A DNA stretch of 64,000 bases from Hydractinia symbiolongicarpus (Eukaryota; Cnidaria; Hydrozoa; Anthoathecata; Hydractiniidae), in the NCBI RefSeq assembly GCF_029227915.1, contig NC_079888.1:6693001-6757000 (forward strand). Direction: 5' to 3'. A model generated the notes under the pieces. The model saw only the letters and a program-made list of their open reading frames with translations. It did no database searches and was not told the DNA's origin. Both the position numbers and the translations under genes were made by a program. Positions 11,505 to 22,642 of this stretch are shown here, piece after piece. Within the stretch, counting starts at the first letter, position 1. Every line of letters begins with the position of its first letter.

Positions 11505-12053
11505 TCAGTTAAATATAAAAAGATGCTGACATCTTACTTTGTATAAACTAATTTCAATGAAAAGTGCAAGTAATGACATGACAATTGGATCAGTTAACAA
11601 AACTCTGTAAACCAATTTGTCAAAAATCTTATCTTTTAAAAAAATAGATAGAAGTAAATACGTAAGGAACGAATATTTAATGAGATTTTTATTATAAAAT
11701 TTGTTGTCTGGCTGGAGTGGAAGATTCTTTGGCTTTTGAAAGGATTTTTTGAAAAGATTAAATACTTTCATAATTATTACATTATTACACTCTATTTGTT
11801 TACAGGGGAGTGTATTGGTTTGTCGTATTTGTTTGTGGAATAAAAAACAGAAATTTTTATTTCCCAGTGCATTAAAAATGTTTAAAAGGAGATATTTATA
11901 ACTTAGAACTCTCCTTTTAAACATTTTTAACATAAATGGATGCTGTATCGTAAGAAAGCATTCTGGAATAACAGATTTTCCCTTCAACACCCACAAGTAT
12001 TTTTTTATATAAGAGCCGTACACTATTTTCTCTGCAGCACAATTGTAACCCAT
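11505..12053 (-). other. Unassigned 182-codon open frame
   Basis: Unusually long for this AT-rich intron, but the product is Lys/Phe/Leu/Ile/Asn-rich and I recognise no domain. It contains an inverted repeat at about 11874-11928 (AATGTTTAAAAGGAGA and its complement), which argues for foldback DNA rather than a gene. It lies between the two inverted SINEs. I do not call it a gene. Confidence 0.2.
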
Positions 12054-13235
12054 TTATTTGATTAAAAATTGATGCAGTTTATCTGCAATTGCGTTAATGC
12101 TATCAAATGTAGATGACACCTTTTTCTTTAAGTGCTGTCATTTAAAAAGATGCCTATTCGGAGAATTTTATGAAATATAAGCCAAGCAGCAAAAATTAAA
12201 AAATCCTTCAATAACTTCTTACACAATAACGTCTCAAATGTTATGAACTGTTGTAACTACTAACCATCTCCTGTAGATTTTCTGCCCCAAAACATTTGGA
12301 AGTTTTTTATAGGATTAAAGAAATCAAATTTAGAAAAACTACCAAATATTGCCTCACATGTTTATGACGTGTTAAAATCTTCACAAAAAAAATCTTCCCA
12401 AATGCTTTTTATAGCTAAAGCTGAAATATCACTCTTTACAAATCCTTAAAAACAATTATGGTACTGTATCATTAATATTTAAATTCAATTTTCTTACAAT
12501 AAACTTTATATTTTAATTAATAATAAAAAGTCCTTGACACTAGGTTGTGAAATACATTGCGATATTAGCTAAGAGATACCTACAATAGCACAGAAAATAT
12601 TTTTGAAAACAATAGTAACCCAAAATTGTTTCTAAAATTATACAATATGGAAAGCGATCATGATGTGTAATTAAAAATTCTTTACAAGTTTGTTAGCCAT
12701 TGCTTATAAACTTGAGACTTTACTGATGACTGAAATTATAAAAATTTGATATCAAATGCAGCCTTTTCAATTCAGCTTTATTGTCCCACTGTTGGGTTTA
12801 TATTATTTAATCAAAAATTCATTGTTTACGTCAGTCTTTAAAATGTACAATGTGTAGTGCTACCATTTATTGTTATGCCTTGTTTATTCAATTTCTTAGC
12901 TCACTTGTCCAGTCCCGTGTCTTATTGCCTCGTATGTCCCACTTGTATCATTATGTTTCATCTTAGATATATGTATTATTTAATTGTCAACTGTTACTTG
13001 ATCATGTCATTAGGGATTTCATGTCAATTACTTTATAAAATACGTTTTTTCCCCTCATTCCGTCAAATCAAAAAACTGAGTAGTCACAAGAAAACTTTGT
13101 ACAAAAGTATAAATCAAATTTTACACAAATCAACTTTCCAGAAAACGTTTTGACGTAATTCAATTTCAAGTTTATCCGGTTTCATACTTGGCTATCTGGT
13201 ACGATTATCTAATAATATATTTCAATTTTATTTTG

Positions 13236-13520
13236 GTTAGATTCCTCTTGACGGCGATTCAACATGGGCGAGTGAATGTTACCATAGCCCCGGGTTAACC
13301 CAAGCCATGTGAGGGAAATTGGGAAGATGGCACACTGTGTGGGCCGTTGGATGTTGCCGGGAGTTGTCTAGTAGAGCGCGGGCTCTAATTGGGTCTGCGT
13401 AGCTCAAAATGAGCATTAAATACTCTAGGACTCTCCATCTACGCCATGGCCCCTCCTGGAAATAATAGACAGGGTATATCCCTCGATATTTGTGAGGCTA
13501 GCCATGTAAAATATGCACAT
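13236..13520 (+). mobile_element. tRNA-derived SINE, copy 2 (5' truncated)
   Basis: It begins at ATTCCTCTTGACGGCGATTC, just after where the B box would end, so the tRNA-like head is lost. The rest matches copy 1 closely in reverse orientation, including GGTTAACCCAAGCCAT and GGGTATATCCCTCGATATTT. The 3' end is ATGCACATCTCTCT, again a CT-rich short tail. Confidence 0.75.
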
Positions 13521-15620
13521 CTCTCTAAGTTTCAGTGAGAATTAGAAAGGTTCGAAGGCAATGATATCACTTTTTAAGTTTTCATTTTCCCCTGGGATCC
13601 CTAAACTTATATGCACGATCTATAAAAGGAAAATAATTTGTCAAACCTTTGTATAATTGGTATCCTAATTTCTTACTCATATATAATACAAATTTGACTA
13701 TATTTCACTGAATGTTTGTCTTAGTGTTTATCAGTATAAAAATATGTCAGGAAGAAAGCATCCTGGTTTTCTCTTTTTTATTTTATATGACAAAAAATAG
13801 CTGTGTAAATTTAATTTCTGATTTAGTTTTCAGTTTAATTGTAGTGTATATATGTTGATTTTTACAACAAAAAGATATATTATGTATATACATATATAAA
13901 CCTCTAATTTTATATAACATTATTAACCTCACCAAACACAACTGTTTACAAATATACCTTCCTACTACTTTACTATTTTCTTGTTTAACATTTTGTAAGC
14001 ATTATATGTATTAATTCTATATATGTATACACTTTTATTATGGCAGAAAAATATACATATTTTACCAACGATAATATATACTTAGCATTTTCACAAATTT
14101 AAAAAAAGATTTGCTAAGCCTTTGAGGAGGTTCGAAACCAAATCTCAACAATTTCACTGTAAGAACAGGAAATACTCTTAAAGTATACAATTGTTAAATA
14201 GTGTCTGAAATATTTCTATAAAGTTGTACATCCTGTGACCTTTATAAGAATTTCAACACACTTCCTGTTATGGATTAAGATTGGTGTTCATATATCAACA
14301 TAACCTAAGCCAATAAAATGAATGTGTGATAAATGTAGTTTCATTTTCCTAGGTTCTAATTAACGAGTTGTGGTTGGTATTTATGTGGTTGATCTTGTTG
14401 ATTTTAAGATGTTAAGACATACCCCATGTTTCCCTTCTAGAAGAAATTACAAAGATATTTATAGAATGTTTAAAAAGCCCTTTAAACAACTGTAATCTTT
14501 AAAATTGGCTTTGTTTGATACTGACCTGGCAATTTTTTGGCATATATACCCCTAACCTACAAATAATTTAGATCTCTTAGGTCAATGTTTTGTAACTTTG
14601 CAAATTTATAGCCAAATTGATTTATATTTTATATGGTAAGCATCAGGGGTATACTCTGTCAGTTATTTTCAGAAGGGATCCTTAAAATTTCCACCCAACT
14701 AGCTACACAACAAACATGAGAGAATGGAACATGCCACGGCATGTATACAAAACAAGCTATAGATCCCAATAAAAATGTGTTTAGCCGCACAGGTAGCTAA
14801 ATGCCACCTACACCATTTGTGCACTGTGTGCTAACAACTGTATGTGTTACAAGTGACAGTACAGATTAGAGACAGCTTTCCATGTCAGGTTTTTATTTTT
14901 TGCTGACAAAAATGCGCAAGCATTCTGCTGGTAAGTAGACAGTATAAACAACAGACTATATGGTAACCAAAGAATCATTCAAATACGAAATATTTGCTTA
15001 ACAATTGTTAGAGAAAATATAGCTATATAAATGTAGTTAAAATATTAATCCAAGTGCCTTTGGATCTTATGAGAGAAGATATATAGCTAGCTAATTTAAA
15101 AAATAATCCTATAGTGCCTTTTTTGGATATTGTGTTCCTGTTTTACGCTATTATGGTCCTAATTTTTTGCCTATCAAAATGCATGCACATGCAAAAAGAA
15201 ACAAATTTGGAAACCTTGTAAACATTGGCCAAGTCATTTAGCTAGCTAGCTATAGCTAAAAAGTTAGCTATATTTCTTATTTTCATAAATGCTTTAGCTA
15301 GCTAGTGCAAACAAAACCAAAATAGTGGACATTAAATGCATTAAAATCACTGTTGCTCTTTTCTTTAAAATCAAATACACGTGCTAGAGATTGATTTAAA
15401 TGTTCCTAATAAATTTATTATGAAATACACAAGTTGCTATATGTGGTTACTCCGCCAGCCAGCTATAGCATTTCAGTCATTAATTATTTAAAAATTCGCA
15501 TCTAACACACTATTATATAGAATAATTTACAAACCAGATGTTTACAAATATTATTTTTAAAACGGAATACCATTTACATTCTTATTTTAACAAAATAAAT
15601 AAACATTATTCTTCCCTTAC
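13521..15620. other. AT-rich intron/intergenic DNA
   Basis: No exon, RNA gene or element with clear ends was recognised. Short GCTA-type repeats (TAGCTAGCTAGC words) occur around 15070-15310. A segment near 14640-14680 weakly resembles the SINE body word GGGTATACTCTGTC. Confidence 0.4.
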
Positions 15621-15641
15621 CAAATTATTGTTCGCCGCCAT
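15621..15641 (-). CDS. Candidate first exon, MAANNNL
   Basis: The minus strand has ATGGCGGCGAACAAT with a GTAAGG donor right after the seventh codon, a typical short first exon. It ends in phase 0, while exon 8935-8859 needs phase 2, so at least one further exon would lie between them. Ownership by the HBP1-like gene rests only on strand and position. Confidence 0.35.
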
Positions 15642-15972
15642 AGTTGACTTGCTTTGGTTTCTATTATTAGACTCTTAACAATAAATTAGTGTCCTTTATT
15701 AGGGAGATTACAATAAAATGACGGAGAATATTATCTCTATTACAAAGTGCGTCTATCTGAATGTAAATCTTACAGTGTGAACGAAAACAAAATATCGAAA
15801 ACAAAAACAGCGTCCAAAGAGTTCCTCTTTCTCTGCATCTAAGAAAACAAATGTTTACGCTTGTAACTAAAGAACAATTAAAGCTTCTTTTGGACTCAAA
15901 CGTATACGCGAAATTTGTCAGATACGCGTTCTTTATGATGAAGCCTAAAGCATTTCATTGATTCAGTTTTGA
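15642..15972 (-). promoter_or_regulatory. Possible promoter region for the 15641 first exon
   Basis: This stretch lies upstream of the candidate ATGGCGGCG exon and downstream (in + coordinates) runs into the LINE poly(A). It is AT-rich, and I see no TATA box or strong factor site that decides a start. The call rests only on position. Confidence 0.2.
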
Positions 15973-16166
15973 TTTTTTTTTTTTTTTTTTTTTTTTCATT
16001 TTTTTTTTTTTTTTTTAAAGTAATAAAATTATTTATATATTATATAAAAACGAGTTAAAAATTTTTCGTGAAGATGATGTAGACTAAAAAGATTCGAGAA
16101 GGAGATAGCTGCGAGAACGAAAAGGAGAGGACTGTTGGGGACTTGATGCCTAATGTGTGCCAGCTA

Positions 16167-17178
16167 TTAGAACAAACAAACAACAAAAATAAATATTAAA
16201 ACAACAAACAATATAAAAAACAATATAATAACTAAAACAGAATGTCTAAGCCTGGCTTCGTCACATGCGAAGCTGAAGTCATCAGCTGGCTCCACGTTAA
16301 CCTTCACAGAACGACTACCCCTCAGACACAACAAAGCAGAACGCATTATTACAAAACTTAATTTACATCTTATCCATGACATTATTCGTTCATACTTTTG
16401 TCCCGTCTTGTTAGCAATCTTTTCAGCGAGATGTTTGTGAAATATGGTACCTTCTTGACTCATACCTCCATTAATGGAAAAAACAAGTGGAGTGAATGAG
16501 CCATGTTCAAGGTTGATGACGCGGTCGTTATATTTCCTCTTCTTTTCGCTCTCGTGATTCCTATATATTGCTGCTACTGGAATGTTCGCTTGTGAGTTGG
16601 AGTTGACATTGGTAATTCGAACGTCGAAATAAGCGGATTGTCCCGGACGCCAAAAACCGCGAGCTCGTATATCTAGTCGGGCTTCATCATTTTCAACCGG
16701 TTGTAGTTTCGGTTCAATTTCAACGTCATTGCATGCCATTTTAAGAAGGTTTGCCTCAAAATCTCTTACGTTGTCGTGACGAATAGAAACAAATCCTCCC
16801 TTTTTGCAGTTCATGGCATGATTCGTATCGAATGGTTGTCCACATGCACACTTTGACGGTAAGTTCTTGACTTTGCGATTATATCTTAAAGCCAATGCAT
16901 CACGGAATTCGTCCTTTGATAAATCAAATCCTTGGTCTTTCAGGGGGAGGACAGTAAGCCAACTTGATGCGCCTTTTTCGCAATTCTGAGAAAGAACTCT
17001 TGACAATTTATTATCAAGTTCACTGATTACATTCTCACGTTCTTGTCTCTGTAAGGCTGTGACTAATTCCGTTCTGTCATGGCGAACTTGTCTTACAGTT
17101 TCTTTTGAAGGGATGTCGTTACCTTGAGATACAATCACTTCAACAAGGGGTGCAGATATGGCCAATGATGAACTACAA
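16167..17178 (-). pseudogene. C-terminal zinc cluster and putative endonuclease of the RLE LINE
   Basis: Continues the reverse transcriptase after a one-base frameshift, probably in the A-run around 17190-17196. It carries GASSWLTVLPL, RDALALRY, then a C-x-C-x8-H-x4-C cluster (CACGQPF...HAMNC) followed by IRHDNVRD, ARLDIRARGFW and AYFDVRI. This order (CCHC, then R/D, D, and D-V-R residues) is what restriction-like endonuclease LINEs carry after the RT. The last about 20 hydrophobic residues before the stop may be readthrough into 3' sequence. Confidence 0.7.
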
Positions 17179-18612
17179 TCAATTTTCGCTTTTTTGAGTC
17201 AACACAGGTATGCCCATTCCGCCATCTCGAATTGGTAATTTGAACAGTTTACGATCAGTTTCAGATATGGTCTCTCCAAACAAAGCAGGCAGGAATTCGT
17301 CCTCGATGACTTTATCAAGTGGTGTGAGGAAATCCTCCATATTTGGAATAGTTCTCATAAAATAATTGAATTTATGCATTTCGCCATGAGTATAAGCAGC
17401 AAATGCGGCTTGTGGTTCGCTAATTGCGATCTCAGCTAATTTTCTCATTTCATTGCACCACTGATCCACTTTTTCCGTTGCATACTGCTTTTTATAATCT
17501 GCACTACCAATTACAGCTCCTAAGTGACGTTTTCCATCTATTGTGTATTTAATAGAGGAGCCACTAAATTCTTTTTTGGCAAGTTCGAGTACCCTATCGT
17601 CCTTCGCTATTAACCACGATTTCGATTCATTAACATGGTATCCGTATTTGCGTCCTTCAGATATCACTAAGTTCCACCATCGGAGTAAACCGTTCACAGT
17701 GCCAGCACCTGTAGCATCGTCCGCCAACCAGACCTGCTTTACGGAAGCGATAGATCTCAATCGATCCTGTATAATAACGGTACTGATCGCGTAAAAGGAC
17801 ATAGCAAGATTGTCTCCCTGAGTTGTGCCTTCTTTTGATAATAACTTAGTTTCATTTCGTACAATAAGTCTCGATGCCTTTCTGTAGGTATTAATTAGTA
17901 TCGTGGCAAAGTGTGGACAAGTATATTGTACATTATGAAGTGCAACATTACGGTTTAGTGTGTTGAACGCATTACTCGCATCTACCAGTATGACAGCCTC
18001 GCATTGTTCAGTCTCGAAAATAGTTCTCATCGCATGAATAGCAGCTTCGGCGCCACTTTCGACACCTGTGGCGACTTGAAGTGGACCTGCGGCTATTTGT
18101 ATGTCTTTTTTGAGAGTCCAGCCGATGGCTTTGCCCATTATACGGCGCAACGTCTCACCAACTCCAATGGGTCTGACACCAGGGTTTTTGTTCAACGGGA
18201 TTAAATTACATGCGACAAGAGAATCGATTGTATTAGGGTCTACAATTGTGGTAGCTAATTTTCGAGTCAGAGTTGCGATTTGTTCTCGAAGCTCTTTTCC
18301 TTCCTGTTTGAACTTGTTGTTGACCAGCATATTTTTAAATTGGTTAGCATCCATCTTTGAAGGTCCTGCTGCAGCTCGTGTTTGCTTTGCAGCTATTCTT
18401 ATGAGGTCTTCGTTGATGTTGTCGAAGTATGAATCTTGCAGCTGATTTATTGGTCCTTGTAATAAACTATTTGGTAGTATAGTAGCTGGAGACGGATGTT
18501 TTGCTCGAAGTTCTCTTATTGTCTCGTCATCAGCAGGTAACACGCCAGAGTCATTATTTTCAGATAGAAATTTTATGGCTGCGCTGACCTTTCCAGTCTT
18601 GATTTGTCTTAA
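17179..18612 (-). pseudogene. Reverse transcriptase part of the RLE LINE
   Basis: The frame is open from about 18612, reading KVSAAIKFLSENNDSGVLP at its start. RT motifs in order: VDASNAFNTLNR (motif A, Asp present), EGTTQGDNLAM (motif B) and VWLADDATGAG (motif C, Ala-Asp-Asp). It then continues into a thumb-like region with AAFAAYTHG and GGMGIP. It stops at an out-of-frame TGA near 17179, and the continuation is in another frame. The catalytic residues are intact. The same architecture is familiar from animal genomes, but I do not assign the clade. Confidence 0.8.
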
Positions 18613-19442
18613 TTTTTCTTAATTGACTCTTTCATATAAGACGTACATATTTTTCTCAAAACCTGTGACTTCAACCCCTGACCATATAGCTACAAATTCA
18701 CAAAAATTTATACACGTGAAAAAATTCAAAAAAACTATAATTGATGAATGTTTTGTCGATTTCGCGAGAATTAGTTCCTGCGAAAAAATTTTAAATAACA
18801 AAAAAAAATCTTATAAAAAATTTTCTACAATTCCGATAACTTTCTATAACTCGAACAGTTTTTCAGTCCCTAAGGCACGATTCTCTCCCTAATTCGAATT
18901 AGTAAACAGGACTTTGACAAATTCGAATTTTTTCTAAAATTGAAAAATTGTCAAAAATTGTCAAAAAGTTGGTCTACATTTTTTCACTTCTTGATTGAAA
19001 ATGGCCAAGACACAACACGCTGAGAAAAAAAGCTAAATTATGTTTTCTCGATTTTAAAATTAATGTAATTTCTCTTATGTAATTCGAATTTTCACTCTCT
19101 GAAGACTCTTTATTGTTCGAATCTCTCTATAATTCGAACAAAAATTTTTCTCTGCGGGAATTCGGATTAGGAGGAATAGTCATTTGTATTTCGCACTCGC
19201 GAAATCCGCAAGAAGTAATTTTCACAACATTTTTAGATTTTTTATTTATTTTAAAAAAGGATCTTTTATTTATACCTTTTTTCCCCTTCCGTCAATATAA
19301 TAATAGATCAGGGAAGAAACTTTCGTCTTCGAGAAATTTTCGCGGAAATAAGCTTCCGCGACGACCCCTGTGTTCCCATGCCTTTTGGAAGTAAATTTTT
19401 AACGTTTGCAATTCTAACAATAAAAATCGAAACTTGAAGATA
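18613..19442. other. Degenerate repeat DNA
   Basis: Contains TTCGAATT-rich segments (about 18880-18960 and 19075-19160) and the word CGCGAGAATTAGTTCCTGCG near 18763, which recurs near 63440. TTAATTGACTCT at about 18618 resembles a pogo/Tigger-type terminus, so a decayed Tc1/mariner-type element is possible. No gene. Confidence 0.4.
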
Positions 19443-20097
19443 TTAGCCGGTAGCCCGTGGAAAAATCCACGGGTTCGCCCGTTCTTTTTATATCGCATTG
19501 CGTGCGTCTGGCTACTTGCGGTACCATTATGCATGACAGACAGACGACGGTTATTATTACAGAGACTACCCGGTAGCCCGTGGAAAAGTCCACAGGGCCG
19601 CCCGTCCTTTGTATATCGCATATTTCGTGTTTCCGTAGCACAAGATTTTTCTCACGCACAAACAGACAGACAGAATACGGCTATTATTAAAGAGACTAGA
19701 GAGATATTAAAGAGTCGTTGCCCGTGGAAAAATCCACGGGTTCGCCCGTCCTTTAAATTAACCCGTTGCAACAAAGTCGACAGAAATATATCGCATTTGG
19801 TATTGATGCGCATTTAAAAAATTTCGTGTTTCCGTTACGGGACGCGGCTTTCGCGGACACACACACAAAATACGGCTTATTAAAGAGACTAGTCGTTAAC
19901 CCGTCGTGGAAAATCCATGAGGTCGCCCGTCCTTTATATATTTACATTTCGTGTTTTCGTAACAGGACGCGGTAACCCTTTGAACAGACAGACAAAGTAC
20001 GGCTATTATAATAGAGATAACCGGTTATCCGTGGAAAAATCCACTGAGTCGCCGTCCTTTATATAACCCATTTCGTGTTTCCGTTTTTTGATTGGGC
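19443..20097 (-). mobile_element. Head-to-tail array of five mini-Helitron units
   Basis: On the minus strand each unit starts TCTCTTTAATAATAGCCG (or close) and ends with a palindrome like CCCGTGGATTTTTCCACGGG, six or seven bases, then CTAG or a variant. Unit boundaries in + coordinates: 19443-19565, 19566-19695, 19696-19888, 19889-20017 and a truncated unit from 20018. At the boundaries the CTAG of one unit directly abuts the TC of the next. These are canonical Helitron termini (5' TC; 3' hairpin plus CTRR). No Rep/helicase is present, so the units are non-autonomous. Confidence 0.75.
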
Positions 20098-21720
20098 GTC
20101 CCTACTCTCCAGTGGAGTATTCGAAGTAACTTATGTAGAGAAAGGATGTTGTGTGGGTAAAGAGGGATGACCTCAGATACAAGGGCTCCATCAGACGCAC
20201 AGGCATTGTTCCTTATACCATTTTCTGCTCGGGTAGTGAAATTGATCCATGATAGAATCAAAACCACCCAACCTGGCATAAGTGATCGGTCAAAATGAAG
20301 GGTCTATTGATAACTAAAGGGTTACCTCTATATATTCTTTCTCAATTTTTTTGTTGGCCATGATTAACAGATTTGGTTAGTGATTGATAACAAACCACGT
20401 GCTATTATTAGCGAGGTGATAAAGGAAAGGGAAAAATGTGTTGTCTTGTTGCTAAAGAAGACTAAGTCACGTGATTTTATAGGTAAATATAATTGGTAGG
20501 TGAAAGGCACCTGTAATGGTGAAATTTTAATTGGTTGAGAGCACTACTGCGCCTCGGGTAAGTGATGCAATGTACAGTTGGTGAGTGGTGAATGTAAAAC
20601 AAGGCAGAGGGGCCATGCTGGAGGCGTGGAACACGCGCGCCTAGTGGTAATCTGGATGAATAGAAAACTAGGCTAACGAACAAGCTAGCGCAATCAGTCC
20701 AGTGTAATCAGTCGATGAAATCTGCACAAGGGTAGACTATAAAGGGGTAAAGGAAATGGTGAAGCTACTCATATACCCTTCTTCCCTCTCGTGTATACGG
20801 ACTCTCGAAACGCGGGTATACTGCAGAGCTGGCTGTATTTGCTGGAGTAAAAAAATTTTTTTGACAAACGCACATGGGGTTGTTGAGCTACGCGGCGGGT
20901 AGGGTCTGTTCAGGGCCAAATGCGCAAGAAAGTGCCAAGAAAACTGAAATTAAAATAGCCAAAGGAGCAATTCTAAAGCCGAAAGTACGACTAAAAACAC
21001 AAGGAGTTGATAACAAAAATTGATGAAATAGCAAAAGTTGTTTAGACAGTCTTCTTATATAATACAAGGTATAATATCTATTACGCAAAACGTGTTAATT
21101 CGTTACAAACAGAGTAATATCCATTTTGTTTGATCCGGACCCCGTGGTAGTGGTGATTGTTTGTGATACATTCTATATAATAAGTATACAGCCGGTATTG
21201 CGGTGATTACTTCGGTAAAACATCCACAGTGATTGCGCTAGGCTACGTTCTTATATCGTTTTAGTATAAAAATCGCAGTATCGCTGTTTCCCAGATGTTT
21301 CGTAATGGGCGTTTCATATTGTTGTCTAACCCAGCGTCATAATAACTTATTTGATACTGGTCTAGCAAAACAAATGTCAATTTCAAACAAACGCAAAAAT
21401 AACCGTATTATAGAATATATTTAATGATATTATACAAGTGTATCCTGGCCTTAAGTGCTTTTTCCCGTGAAGTTTTTTCCTCTTAAAATATATCAACAAA
21501 TAACTTCAGGCAGTCTTCAATTTATATTTCATACATAAAAAAACCCTTGACAAACGGTGTAAATTCTCAGTTAATAAGTCACCGTGACAACATACGTGAG
21601 GTCATACCAACATTTTTTTTAACTTCCCTGAAGCTGAATAAAAATGATAAAAATACCAAATTTTAACCCCTATAATAGTTTGCTTGAAATTATTACAAAA
21701 ACATGGCGGCTTATTTAATC
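20098..21720. other. Gene-free region with locally raised GC
   Basis: Around 20540-20930 the sequence is less AT-rich and carries several short open frames on the minus strand, none recognisable. It may be an old transposon. No RNA gene or clear repeat boundary was seen. Confidence 0.35.
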
Positions 21721-21727
21721 CTCTTCT

Positions 21728-21802
21728 CCAACCTCGTTCCCAGGGCTTCTTGTATCTTTTCTGGTTAAAAAAAAGATACAAAAGGCCCTGGGAACGAAGT
21801 TG
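21728..21802. repeat. Long hairpin with CCCTGGGAACGAAGTTG arms
   Basis: CAACCTCGTTCCCAGGGC and its complement GCCCTGGGAACGAAGTTG flank a GATACAA/TTGTATC inner stem and a short A-rich loop. The same arm word recurs at about 47815, 59390, 61800, 62615 and 62950, so this is a dispersed foldback family. Confidence 0.75.
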
Positions 21803-22007
21803 CTTCTTCCCCTTAAGGCTGAATTTTTCGGAGGAACGGGGGCGGATAGAATTAAAGCAATAAGGTTAACTTGGGACAATCCTCGTGTAGCATACACGAT
21901 CCGATGACATTCAAAAAATAGAAACCAGTTCGCCTAATTCTTTAACTTTCCGAAGCAAGATTGTTTATTAAGAAAAGATGTTAATATTTTACACGATTAC
22001 TCTAAGG

Positions 22008-22219
22008 TCTGGTTCACACTTGTGACACAAACACACAAAAAGCGCAAACGTGCGTAAACACAAGAAAAAAGACTGTTTTTACGGAAAACTGTAAATTCTT
22101 CAACGGCAAAAAAAACAAAAAACATAAACGTGTCAACACACAAGACTCAAAACATACAAGATATCAAAAAGTTTTAATATTCTTGCGTTCGAAGCACAAT
22201 TTTTGTAGTGTGAACCAGA
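22008..22219. mobile_element. 212-bp MITE with TCTGGTTCACACT termini
   Basis: The left end TCTGGTTCACACT and right end AGTGTGAACCAGA are exact 13-base inverted repeats. The interior is non-coding. An interior block (AAACGTGTCAACACACAAGA) recurs at 22423-22475 as a direct repeat just outside the element. Confidence 0.7.
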
Positions 22220-22569
22220 GAACGCAAGTAAACTAAGCTTTCTTCGAGGATATTTAATTCCGTTTCTCTCAAACAAAAGCTTAGACGCAAACAAATTTCA
22301 GAGCAAACTCTAAAATTCAAATCCAATTACAATTAACTAATTAGCACAAAGCCGGCGTGGTCACATTTTATCCTCTTAGATAATACAAGAATTATTTATA
22401 TTTGTTCAGGTGAGTTAAGCCATAAACGTGCCAACACACAAGACTCAAAAGATACAAGATATCAAAAATTTTAAACAAAAGATTCACGATATTGACCACG
22501 TGAGCAAGGAACAATAAAAAATATCCAATCAAAAAGCGCGGTCAGAATTCTGGCCACAGAAAAATCGTT

Positions 22570-22642
22570 CGAGACCCAGCGTAATTATTTCCACCTTAAC
22601 TGTTCTGATTTCCCGGTGGTAAGAAAAATTATGCTGGGTCTC
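22570..22642. repeat. 73-base imperfect hairpin
   Basis: GAGACCCAGCGTAATTA plus TTCCACC pairs with GGTGG plus AATTATGCTGGGTCTC around a loop of about 20 bases. The length and mismatches resemble a pre-miRNA, but a MITE fragment is equally likely. Confidence 0.5.

Larger units (their letters stand above)
15973..18612 (-). mobile_element. RLE-type LINE, 5' truncated, with long poly(A) tail
   Basis: The minus strand has a reverse transcriptase followed by a CCHC cluster and a putative restriction-like endonuclease, then a short 3' UTR ending in about 44 bases of almost pure A (plus-strand T at 15973-16016). The open frame reaches back to a stop near 18612; no N-terminal DNA-binding fingers are visible, so the copy looks 5' truncated. 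The long clean poly(A) and otherwise open frames suggest recent insertion. The coding region is broken by one frameshift near 17190. Confidence 0.8.

Noticed and set aside
16167-16230. C-terminal transmembrane helix on the RLE LINE protein
   Set aside because: The hydrophobic run lies beyond the conserved endonuclease end and looks like readthrough into AT-rich 3' UTR.
19292-19817. Overlapping frames with repeated GRPVDFSTGYR-like peptides
   Set aside because: They arise from the repeated Helitron hairpin region and are not conserved coding sequence.
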